NCBI GenBank assembly: GCA_029582165.1
Contig: CM055879.1
Coordinates: 34,452,330-34,516,329, forward strand
Length of the DNA stretch: 64,000 bases
DNA from: Portulaca oleracea
Lineage: Eukaryota > Streptophyta > Magnoliopsida > Caryophyllales > Portulacaceae
Direction of reading: 5' to 3'
Under the pieces are notes generated by a model. The model had not been told where the DNA came from. It saw only the letters and a list, made by a program, of their open reading frames with translations, and made no database searches. Shown piece by piece: positions 1 through 10,800 of the stretch (positions are counted from its first letter, which is position 1; each line of letters starts with the position of its first letter). Position numbers and translations under genes: made by a program.

Positions 1-437
1 GAAAACAAAGAAATAAAATTGTGAACAAATTGGAAATACAAGATTTACTATTCCTAACAACCATTTTTTTTAGAATGATATGATTAAGTTATGTAAAGTA
101 AGATTGTTAAGGAAAGAAAAAAATACGGAAAATAAAATAAAATAAATAAAATGGCATCGCTTTGAGTATTTTTTAGGGATTCAGGTAAGGTAAGGAAAAG
201 ATGAGATAAATCTAACTTACTATTCTAAAAAACATGACCTAAATCTATCTTGATTGTTTGTTTTTATTTAACGTAAAATTATAAAATATATTTTTCTAAT
301 TATAATTTATTTGCAAAAACTTTTAAAATATATATTTTTTCAAAAAATGTTGTTTATTAGGCTAAAACTTAGAGTTAAAGATATTTAATTTTAAATAAAT
401 TTTTATTAAAAAATATATTTTATAATTTGTCCAGAAA

Positions 438-581
438 CAACCCACCAAAAGAAGCTTGATAACCTCTCTAATGGAGGCCACCTCCTTCAAAGAGGACACA
501 TACTTCCTCTCCCATCTCAAACCCTCCGAGAAGAAATCCCTCCATGACCTCAAAAACAAGCTCTCTCAATCCCTGTCATGA
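438..581 (+). pseudogene. patellin-like (SEC14 family) N-terminal gene fragment
   Basis: An open stretch reads KRSLITSLMEATSFKED and continues TYFLSHLKPSEKKSLHDL, ending in a stop at 579-581. The first in-frame ATG is at 471. From family knowledge, the pattern SLMEA..SFKED followed by LK.SEKK.L..LK resembles the conserved stretch before the CRAL-TRIO domain in plant patellins, especially the patellin-6 type. Nothing resembling the CRAL-TRIO or GOLD domains follows, so this is a short captured or decayed piece and not a working gene. Assignment rests on remembered family motifs, so moderate confidence only. Confidence 0.5.
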
Positions 582-2070
582 TTTACCATCGCTATATTTC
601 CTACCAAATAATCTTGACCATTAATAATAGCAAAATAGCCACTAGAATTAAAATATGAGGTAGCCACCTATGAAGGCTACACTGCACCCAAATACTCAAC
701 CATATGTTTTTTTTTTCCCTCTTTTTTTTTCAAAGAAAGGGAGGAGGGGGAAAGGAGAATGGCCTCCCCATGTTAGCACCTTCACAAGTTAGGAACAAAA
801 GTTACACAAAACCTAAGGTCAACTTCGATCTGAAGTAACACTCTAGAATTTTCGGCAAATAGTTCATCTCCACTAGGTGTTTTGTCAAGGGATTAAAACC
901 TGCCAGAATCGAAACAGACATTTTAGCTTTAGTTGTGGCTCAAGCTGTATCCAAGAAGTCTGGATAGTCTGATTAGAAAATGTGAAAGGATTATGATAAG
1001 GCTAAGAAAGAGATATATAATCATAGTGAATCTAAAACAACTAGAATTGATGGAGGACATGGTATTAAATGAGACAATTTGAAGATCAGAGATTAAAGCA
1101 GTAGAGTAAGGGTTATAGGTGTCTAGTAGGCCCGGGCTCGACTCGATTAGAAAAAGCTCAGTTTAAAGCTCGCTGACCTTTCAATATCAAGGACCACGCT
1201 CGATTTATATACCTAGGCTCGGACTCTACTTAAAGTTTAGATCGACTCAAATTTTTTATTCTTCAAAATTTAGAACTCTCTAACTTCATAGGAGAAGTTA
1301 AGTAAATTTCTAGGGGTTTATTAAAATGAACTAGAAAATAACAGTTTTTTTACAATAAGGGTACAATCAAGCAGAACTTAAACATTAGCGCTTGAGTTGT
1401 ACGGAGCCTAACTAGAAAATTAAAGAAAATTATTAAATTCATGGACTAATATTAAATTTTAAACATCTAAACACTTCCTACCTAAAATACCTAAACGACC
1501 GAGCCTAAGCCCTTGCCTACTCGATAAACATCTGAGTCGAGCTCAAGCCAAGCTTTGATTGAGGTGAAGCCAAGCGACTTGCGAGCTGGCTTGGTTCACT
1601 TACAATTCTAATCATTGGAAAGATCTAAGTCTTGGCTTAGTGCCTTGTGCCCTCTGTGGCCTTCTTTTTGTGAAGCTAGCAAATCTATCCAAATTCTTGA
1701 AACAGCGCATGTACGGCCAAGATAAGGCTTCGTTCTTTTGAGGGGCTGTTTAGGCTCGAATGATTGGTGGCCAACTCAACCCTAAAATTAAGTAAGGGGT
1801 TGTGTATTTACTGCCTATAGAAATGAACATGAGCCTAATATTTACGGAAGTAAATTAATAAAATGTATAAATTAAAAAAAAATACGGCTATATTAATAAT
1901 TAAAATAAAAGATTATAAAAACACAAGATTTACGTGACGCCACCACGAAGCAATGATAACCAAAGAAATTACAGAGTGGATCCTTAATGATTTATTCGAT
2001 GGGAATAAAAGGCAAGGTATTAAGTAATACTATATGGGATGCATGGTCGATGATTGATGAATGATGATAT
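582..2070. other. AT-rich intergenic DNA, no gene seen
   Basis: No coding exon is recognisable. A segment near 1124-1610 is richer in GC and full of CTCGA/GAGCTCG-type words (for example GGCCCGGGCTCGACTCG), which looks like a degenerate MITE of the GC-word type seen again near 17-20 kb. No clean inverted ends or target duplication were found for it. Confidence 0.4.
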
Positions 2071-2656
2071 GAGTAAATTAAATTTACCTACCGGATATTT
2101 GTGGTAATAATTTTTACACACTCGACATTTGTGAAATAATTTTCAGCTTACTTGATATTAAATGTTCATAAATTTAAACATCATAAGATATTTTATAATT
2201 GATTTTTGTTGGATTTTCCGGCGTAACATTAAAAAGATAAACATAAATTGACTTTTTTACCCTTGATATTGATTCATATGACTTTCAATTAAATATGAAT
2301 TGACGTTTTTACCCATAGTATTAATTCATATGGCATTTAACATGGGAGTGTTGAAGAAAATGAGTGTGAGAGGAGTCAACTATTGTTGTTTTCTATTTTG
2401 AGTTTCGACACACCTTTTTACATACAAAACAATGAAAGAGTCATTTAAGTCATTTTCTTCTCAATATTATGGGCATCATGGTACATTCACATAGTCATAT
2501 AGGGGCATGATTGTATTTTCTCATTTCCGATGAGAAGTGACCGAATTTTGTCATTAAAAATCACTTTCATGTCAGGTAAAGTGAAAATCATTTCACAAAT
2601 ATCGAATATGCAAAAATTATAACTCAAATATCAGATAGGATAAATGTAATTTACGC
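2071..2656. mobile_element. MULE-type MITE with ~90-bp inverted repeats and 10-bp target duplication
   Basis: The ends are long imperfect inverted repeats. The left end starts GAGTAAATTAAATTTACC and the right end, reverse complemented, starts GCGTAAATTACATTTATCC. Similarity continues for about 90 bp on both sides through GATATTTG and ATTTGTGAAAT motifs. The element is flanked by an exact 10-bp direct repeat ATGATGATAT (2061-2070 and 2657-2666). Long TIRs plus a 9-11-bp duplication are the signature of nonautonomous Mutator-like elements. No coding sequence is visible inside. Confidence 0.8.
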
Positions 2657-3260
2657 ATGATGATATCATTGAAGTGCAAAAGTCCACTACTTGAATAGAA
2701 GCCATGTATAAACCACAAGCTTATTTGGGCCACACTGTTAGCTTAGCTCATAAGGGCTGACCAAAATTTTGAGGAATCTTACGTATCAGGGCCCAATGAT
2801 AATGGGCCTATAAATGAAAGGACTAGTCATAGGCACTAAAGATTTATTCTTTGCCTGATAAATTACCACAATATTTTTCTATTTATTTCTATCTAATTTT
2901 ATTTTCTTTAACCTAATTCTACGTGACTCTTTTACTTTTTAGATAACTCATTATCTAATTTTATATATTTTTATATAAACTATTTAAACCTACCCACTCA
3001 ATTTCTACATACTAACTAAAAGAACAAGACCTAAAATTATTAAAATCATGTCACGTCATAAATCAAAATGAGATAATTATTTTGCACAGTTTAAATTAAT
3101 TAACTCAATCTACTCTAATTTAGAGTCGTATTAACTACCAAGTCATGGCCTAAGTCACCGTTAAATCAAAGCTAAATGAAGCCTATAGTCACCAACCCAA
3201 ATAGACCATCAAGCCCAAGAAACATCCTTAACCTAGTTAGATGGGTTAATGACTTCAAGA

Positions 3261-3516
3261 AGGGATGACCCATGAAGCAAATTGATCATAAAATTTCAAG
3301 CAAGACTATAAGGTTTCAATTTATGATAATATTCATTTAATTTTTTGTTTTATGTTTTTGTTTTGTATATTAAAGAAGAAGATGAATGGTTTCATACTTA
3401 GTGCATCCATGGTTATATATTTAAATAAAAGAAATTAAAATAGATATTTTTTACAAATTGAAATCTCATAATCTTTCTTGGGATTTTATGACCAATTTGC
3501 TTCATGAGTCATCCCT
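3261..3516. mobile_element. foldback MITE with ~60-bp inverted repeats
   Basis: The left arm AGGGATGACCCATGAAGCAA and the right arm, reverse complemented AGGGATGACTCATGAAGCAA, match over about 60 bp, continuing through ATTG.TCATAAAAT. The interior is AT-rich and noncoding. I do not see a convincing target site duplication, so the superfamily is not assigned. Confidence 0.65.
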
Positions 3517-3745
3517 TTAGTTAACATTGCTTATAAAGCTGAGCCAAATTAATTACTTCCTATGACTCATTTTCTTTGTTAAAATAATTAAATTTAAAAG
3601 TCAAATGCATTATGGGAATTAAGGTAAAAATGTTGTGGATTGCCAATAATACCCTCATAATTCATGTGTAGAAAAAAGAGGGAGTTTATTTTATTAGGTT
3701 AAATGCATTAATAGAAATGAAAAAGAGGGATCGGAGTAGTATTTA

Positions 3746-3991
3746 GGCCGTGTTCTTTTATGCGGTTGGCAAACTGCGGTGCCACAGCCCACCGCAATTT
3801 GCCACAACCCATCGCATTTTACCGCAAATCATTACTTTTCTCTCTCCTCACTTTTCTCCTCTACTTTTTATATTCTCTATCTTCTCCTACCCCACATACC
3901 AATAACCTACCACAATTCCACCACACCCCACCACAATTCCACCACACCTCACTACACCATTCCGTAAAATACCGCATAAAAGAACACGACC
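3746..3991. mobile_element. Tourist/Harbinger-like MITE, TGTTCTTTTATGCGG family, copy 1
   Basis: Terminal inverted repeats GGCCGTGTTCTTTTATGCGG and, from the right end, GGTCGTGTTCTTTTATGCGG are nearly perfect. They are flanked by TTA on both sides (3743-3745, 3992-3994). A 3-bp TTA/TAA duplication with GG-starting TIRs fits PIF/Harbinger-derived Tourist elements. The interior is rich in CCACA/CACC words, for example repeated ACAATTCCACCACACC. Related copies lie at 4106, about 49310, 52531 and 62282. Confidence 0.75.
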
Positions 3992-4105
3992 TTATTTAAG
4001 TAAAATAGGAATTATAATTATTGAAATTGGAAAATAACTAATATTTTGGGATAATGAAGTAAGTTATGGTGGCAAAAAAAATGGGACAGAGGTGGTATAT
4101 ATTTA

Positions 4106-4335
4106 GGTCATGTTCTTTTATGCGGGGCATAGAGTGCGGTGATAGCGTGGTGAAATCATTGAAAAATGTGGTAAGAGTTGTGATAAGTGGGATATGTGAG
4201 AAAAGAGAATGTGAAAAGTAAAAGAAAAAAGTGAGGAGATATATTGGTAATAATTGTGGTAAAGTGTGGTGAAATATAGAAAAATATTGAATAGTATAAT
4301 AAATTGTGATAACGCAACAAGGCTTATATGTTATA
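4106..4335. mobile_element. Tourist-like MITE, TGTTCTTTTATGCGG family, copy 2 (right end lost)
   Basis: The left end GGTCATGTTCTTTTATGCGG after TTA matches copy 1. The interior carries the same GTGGTG/GTGGTAA words in the opposite orientation. No matching right terminus is visible, so the right boundary is approximate and the copy is probably truncated. Confidence 0.5.
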
Positions 4336-5640
4336 AAGCGTGATTCAATGTATGAGAAGCTCATTTACCAAATATGAGAGTGACATTACACATCCAAAGA
4401 TACATTGACTAGTGGATGATAAACTTGCCACACCATGAGGTCCATGACTATACTTCACAATCTAATTAATGGTGATGGTCCTCCTCAATATAATTCTTAA
4501 GGTTAACATTTAATTTTAGACAATAGTTGCCCTCCTTGGATGTCAATTGATGTGGGGAATTAACTAGACTATTGTATATCTTACAAACTACAGTCTCTGT
4601 TTCACTCAGCCGTTATATAATTAAGATTTCTTTATACGTGGAGTTTATTGGATTCTTTCATTCCCCTTCCATCATATACATTCCACAAATTGCCGACCAC
4701 GTATATTAGCCATATCTACATTGATTGCACACAATATCTAACAACCTAGTTTAGTGTTTTTTAAGTAGATCGATCATAATGTACAGTATAATTTGCGACT
4801 AGCAATGTCAACAATAAACTCGCAACTAGTTTTTATTAACATATGTCAGTACGTATTTTAGACAAAATTAAATAAATGAGACAAAAATAGTTAATAAAAT
4901 ATTTTATTTAGAAGAAATTTGAATATTACTTTGATTAGAATTTGAGTAATTAATATAATAATAGCATGCTTAGAAAGCCAAATGGTGATCTCATGGTATA
5001 CCCATCCACATAACCAAAATTAAGCTTAACGTGGAAGAAATGAAGAATTCTTGCGTGAGTTTATAAAACCAGTCGCCATCAAGTGATCGAAAGTTTGGTT
5101 TTGACCTCTACCCCTTTTTTGTAAAAAAATTTACTTTTATTTTAATTTTGCGTTTACGTACCGTGTAACATATTCTAATTAAGCTTTTTCTCATTTATGT
5201 TTATGTTTAGTTTATTTATTACTCCGTATGAATGATTAATGGGTGAGAAATTGAGAATCTTAATTAAGCCAGTTTGGTGACTGACTGCTTCGCCACATCT
5301 TTGAAAAGCATTTGAACAATTAAGCATTTTCCGACGACGTGGGGAGCACATGTTCATTATTTTAATTACCAATCATAATCATATTTAATATTAACAACTT
5401 GAGAAGTGTTGTGCCAAATCCAGATTTATGTAAATAGAATCAATCTTTACAAAAGGCTGATGCTAAAGAGAAAAGTATCAGGTCGAGAATGGATATTTGC
5501 ATAATTTTACGCTATTTATTTTTAGGATTTTTAGGATTTTGATTTTTTGATTTTTTTTTAGAGAAAAAGGCCAACAGGCGAAACTAAGTTTTATTGCTTA
5601 GAAATTCGTACATATCATCACTAGCTAAAGATAAAGAAAT
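4336..5640. other. intergenic DNA, no gene seen
   Basis: AT-rich sequence without a recognisable exon, RNA gene or clear repeat structure. A T-rich tract near 5540-5562 lies at the presumed 3' side of the non-LTR remnant that follows on the minus strand. Confidence 0.4.
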
Positions 5641-6370
5641 ATCAGGAAACCTCCAACCAAATTCGGTCATTAGAATCATAGGGTTGGAGGTGAGCAAAAA
5701 AATGTGCTACTTTATTTCCCGCTCTAAAAACATGATTCTAGGATATATAATCGAAAGAGTTTGCTAATGATACAATTTCAGATATTGTTGTGCCCAAATT
5801 CCCTTGGAAGCCTTGTTTGACCTTCTGAATGATAGAGAGATTGTCTTCTTCAACCACCAGAGACCTATAGCCTGTCTCCCAAGCTGTCTTTAAGCCAAAT
5901 AAACACACCTCGACTTCTTCCAAGTCAATGTAAGAGAAGCTCTGTCGCTGTCTGACTCCTGCCGCCATTATTTCCCCATCTCGATCTCTGATAATGAAAC
6001 CCCATCCTCTCCCCCACTCTCCTAATTTAGCAGCATCAAAAATTAATTTCTAGCAACCTTCAGGAGGAGGAAACCACTGTGAGTTACATTTAGTAGGGTT
6101 CGACAATTGCTATAGAGGAGGCAAAGCTTGAAAATCATCCAGTAAATCTTTTGCCTTTGCGACCAAGTGTGCGACATTTGGCGGGACTCCTTTTATTACC
6201 CACTTGTTTCGTGCATTCCAGCATTGTCAGGCAAGCACGATGAAGAGCTCCTTGTCCCTGTCGTTGAGAATCATGAAGGCTATATACACATAATCAATGG
6301 CAGAGCTATATCGAGCATTAATTCCAAACTTGCTCGTCCAAGCCGCTAATTTCCCAAATTTCAAATTGAA
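5640..6370 (-). pseudogene. non-LTR retrotransposon remnant: RNase H-type domain and upstream linker
   Basis: On the minus strand, broken frames give pieces typical of plant RNase H (RVT_3) domains: QCWNARNKWV, then WFPPPEG, then WGFIIRDRDGEIMAAG, then LVVEEDNLSIIQKV, and finally the diagnostic C-terminal NHVFRAGNKVAHFFAHL. These appear in the right order from high to low coordinates. Stops (one after PPPEGC) and at least one frameshift near 5740 interrupt it. The domain is known both from plant non-LTR elements and from stand-alone RNase H-like proteins; the zf-RVT-like linker ahead of it favours a LINE origin. Not functional. Confidence 0.65.
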
Positions 6371-6826
6371 GCGGGCATTGGAAATTTTTTTAGTTAAAAT
6401 TGAATCATTTTCATCAAAAGTACAAAGAAGAATATTGAAAAGAAAATAATTTTATCAATGAATATTATATAAAGACACATTAATGGAAGGTTGTTGAGCA
6501 ATATGTTACTCCCTTGTCCCTCCATTCTTTCTCCATTATTATACTTGCTATGAAATTAATTTAATAAATTTTAACAATTAGATATTTAGTATATAATAAT
6601 AATCTAATTTATAAAATTAATATTATTAAATTTATTGTAAAAAATTTTGGATACAAATGTAATGAAAAAAAAACAATTGTAAATTTATTATAGAAATTTT
6701 AGACGTTAATATTTTATCGTCCAAAAAAAAATTCAATCCACCAATTCTAAAATAAAGTATATTAACGTCCAAAAATCATTTATTATATCAAAAGTTAAAG
6801 ATTAAATTTGTATACTGAATATTAAA

Positions 6827-7201
6827 GGATTATTGGATGATAATATACTGAACTTTAGGGGTATTGGAAAATAATGCACTGAACTTTTTTCTTGGACTCT
6901 AATACACTGAACTTTGAGGGTATTGGACAATAATGCACTCAAACCAATTCAACTGGTGGTTGACGCGGTGGTTGTCCCACTTTGGGTATCGTTTTTCTAT
7001 TTTTTTCCAAAAAAAAAAATTAGTAATCTTGTTTATGTGTACTTTTTTACACGGCAAAAGTTTTTTCTGAAAAAAAAAATAGAAAAACGACACCTCAAAA
7101 TAGGGCGACCACCGTCAACCACCAATTGAATTGTCTGATGCGAGTCGCGTTCATTCAATACCTCAAAGCTCAAAGATCGATGTATTATCATCCAATAATC
7201 C
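6827..7201. mobile_element. hairpin MULE-MITE with very long inverted repeats
   Basis: Almost the whole element is an imperfect palindrome. The left arm (about 6827-7010) runs from GATTATTGGATGATAAT through ATTCAACTGGTGGTTGACG to TCGTTTTTCTATTTTTTT. The right arm (about 7065-7201) reads the same series when reverse complemented. The flanks carry AATATTAAA at 6818-6826 and 7202-7210, a 9-bp candidate target duplication. The unit lies about 0.6 kb upstream of the phospholipase D start codon, so it may affect that promoter (inference). Confidence 0.7.
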
Positions 7202-7741
7202 AATATTAAAAGAAGTGAAAGCAACAAATATTATTTTTTTAATATTAAAAGTTGACTAACTAGCTATTGCATTGCATTCGATGTAGCAAAATTAAAAACA
7301 ATGTAGATTACGTTATTGTCCATACATAGACACTGCTTGGAATTAATGAATCAATCAATCAAAAGAAAACCAAATTCAACAATCAAGCTACTACTATATG
7401 CCAAATCTAGACCACCAAACAACCCAGCGCCTCCCCCTGCTCCGCCGGCGCCGCCACCAATAAAACCTCCTCCGAAAATCTCTCGCTTTGTATCCTCCCA
7501 ATTCGCCACGTTTCCCAGTCCAACCCCAACCAACTAAATTTTGCCTCCCATTTCCCAATAAAACGTGCCCCACCCCCCTTCCCTCCATTCCGTTTCTTCC
7601 TCCGGCCCCACTTTCACCGGTTACCGGCCGATTCCTCGCCGGAACCGTCGTCTCCCCCGCCGGAAACCTCCCCTTCCATCGCTCCTCCTCCTCCCCCATT
7701 TCGATTTTGTGATATTGAGAGTTGAAAATCAACAACACATA

Positions 7742-7783
<42 letters not shown>
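7742..7783 (+). repeat. (CAT)n microsatellite in the phospholipase D leader
   Basis: About fourteen CAT triplets in a row end 27 bp before the ATG at 7810. No ATG occurs in the repeat on the plus strand, so it adds no upstream start codon if transcribed. It lies in the probable 5' untranslated region and is likely length-polymorphic. Confidence 0.9.
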
Positions 7784-7809
7784 TGATCATTGATCAATAT
7801 TGATCGTTG

Positions 7810-10800
7810 ATGATAATGGGGGGCGAGGTGGATCGGGTGGGGAGAAAGAAGGTGTGGCTCCACGGTGACCTTTACCTCGACATAATCGAAGCCCGATGTC
7901 TCCCCAACATGGACCTCTTTTCCGAACGGTTCCGCCGCCTCGCCGCCGCCGTGTGCACCCCCTTCTCCTCGTGCGCCGCCCCCGGAAAGCAGCAGCGCCG
8001 CCGCCAGATCCACCACAGAGACGGCGAGGGGTCGTCGAGCAGCCGGCGGTGCAACAACCACAAGAACATCATCACCAGCGACCCGTACGTGACGGTCAGT
8101 GTCGGCGGCGCCGTCGTGGCCAGGACCAGGGTGATCAAGAACAATGAAGACCCGAAGTGGGACGAACATTTCAATGTCCCCCTGGCTCATCACGTCTACG
8201 CCGTCGCGTTCATCGTCAAGGATAATGATTTCTTCGGGGCTGACGTCATCGGCTGCGCCACCATTCCGGCGGAGGAGATCGCCGCCGGGGTGGAGATTGA
8301 TGATTGGTTCCCGATTGTCTCCGCCAATGGCAAGCCTCACAAACCCGACACCGCCATCCACCTCCGCCTCAGGTACTACTATTTTATTAATTTATTTATT
8401 TATGCTTTTAATATGAGATCGATACATATAGAATTCAAATTGATTCTTTTGCAATCATTTTCCAACTTTGTCAATCAAACTAGTTACACATTAGCTAAAT
8501 TTTACTTCATTACTTGTTTCCTAAAGTATGGTGTGTCAAATTGAATTGGATATTCTTTTACTTTAAAAATTACCAAAGCTAAAAATTAAAAAGAATTTAA
8601 TTTTAATATATTAAAATAAATTTGATAAAATTTATCATAATTTAACTTTTAATCAATTAATTAATTTTTATCCATCAATTTGACTCATCATCTTCAGTTT
8701 CCTCTTTTCTATTACAATTCATATAGTAGCATATAATAATATTTATTTGACAGACATTATCTTATTGGGTGATGAACGATGATATGGGTGTTGTGTTCAA
8801 ATTGTAGTGCGCGTCTATGAATGACAATCAATGAGATCAACCCGGTTTGTTGAGGATATTTTATTATTATTTTTTTTTCAAATTCATGTATTATAATATA
8901 TCGTTTTCTAATAAGACATTTAAAAAATATATTCTAACAAGACTCTTCCTATTAATTTCAATCTTTCCACAGTTATGTTATATCTATGTCCAATTCTAAC
9001 ACTTTTAGAGTCCCCTTGCTTTTACAAAAAAGTTCATTTACATATCGATTGTCTAAATACCAAAAATGTTTTATTTCAATAATTCTAAATATAGACATAA
9101 TCAAATAAGACGATAGACAACTCCCTTTCTATAATGCTTTTTGGTAAGTGGTACCTTCATGGTGATAAGCTAGTTAACTAATGATGTGAAAGGCATTAGT
9201 TAGATTAGTATATATTCCCTCTCGTTCTGTATTAATTATTATTAATTAAAGAGTGATATCGGTAACTGTGATAGTCAACTGAGTAACAATTAATATATAA
9301 AGTAGCGAGTATATATATATATCCCTAGTTTAGAATACTTATTAGGATATGGTAAGGTTGATTAATTAACTGTGAGGTATCAGGTTCGTGGCGTGCGAAG
9401 AGAACCCAGCGTACAAGAGCAGCATAGCCGGCGGACGCCACGGGGTGAGGCGGAGCTACTTCCCGGTGCGGCCAGGTGGTTCAGTGACGCTTTACCAGGA
9501 TGCACACGTGAGAGAGGGGGAGGTCCCGAAGGTGGTTCTGGAGGACGGCCTGGAGTACAAGTCCCAAGGGTGCTGGGAGGACATCTGCCACGCCATTCTC
9601 GAAGCCCACCACCTTATCTACATTGTCGGATGGTCGGTGTACCACAAGGTCAAGCTCGTCAGGGAGCCCACCGCTGGCCGCCCCCTTCCCCCGGCCGGGG
9701 ACATGACCCTCGGTGACCTCTTGAAGTACAAGTCTCAAGAAGGTGTCCGAGTCCTTGTCCTTGTTTGGGATGATAAGACCTCCCACAGTAATGTCTTCAT
9801 TAACACGGTAATTAACCATTTACTGTACAACTTTAGTACTTCAATCATCCTGTCATTTCTCAAAAGAATACAAAAACATTAACATCTTAGGTCCAACTAC
9901 ATATGTAATAGAATATTATCTCATACTCCGTATCTCACTATATTTCTCAACTATTAATGGTAGTTGCACCTCACCATGCAGGAATATACTTGTATAACAT
10001 TTGGTGTTCCTCAATTAGAAAATCACCGATTAATATTCCATAGTCTTACAAAATTTAGCCCATGACTAGTCAGATTGATCATTCAATTGTTGATTAATGT
10101 ACGTGGCCAGCTGTCCTGCTGAACTAGTCTGAGGAACTACTTCAAGGCCGGGTTGTGTTGGTCTAACCCAAGTTTGGTCAGCTTAGCCCACAAGGTTGAC
10201 TTAGTCCCACTCATAAGATGGGCACAGACTCGCCGATAATGGGACTCATCTACCAACTTATCACATCAATCATTTTTACCATAAATAATCACATTTCACC
10301 ATATTAATCACATTTTACCATATCACATCATAACCACAAATAATCCATTACACAAAAGAGCAAGGTCCTAGTCGCATTATTCAACATGAATATATGGTCA
10401 ACCCCAAGTAGTCAATAATTAATATTTACCTTTCTGTATAGTATTTGACCATTTGAATGATTTGACCTTAATATCATATTATGTATCAGGAAGGTTTGAT
10501 GCAAACTCATGACGAAGAAACGAGGAAATTTTTCAAGCACTCGTCTGTCATTTGCACGCTGTCACCCCGTTACGCCAGCAGTAAGCTTAGCATTTTCAAG
10601 CAACAGGCATGCTTTTAATTGCTATGCATGGTTCATCCATCATGCTACATTTTTTGCACTTCTTTTTAAATTGGTTCTTTCTACTGCTACTTTTATTACC
10701 TTATAATCCACCAAAACAGTAATTCTATTATTTACATAATGCTAGCTAATTTTGTAGAAACCATGCTTGTCATTTGGTCAAGATACACAGTTCAAGATAT

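Noticed and set aside
7394..7783. Minus-strand frame starting with fourteen Met residues
   Set aside because: Produced by reading the CAT microsatellite backwards; the opposite strand carries the phospholipase D leader.
7780..8361. 193-codon minus-strand frame opposite phospholipase D exon 1
   Set aside because: Shadow of a GC-rich real exon (C2 domain on the plus strand); no family motif.
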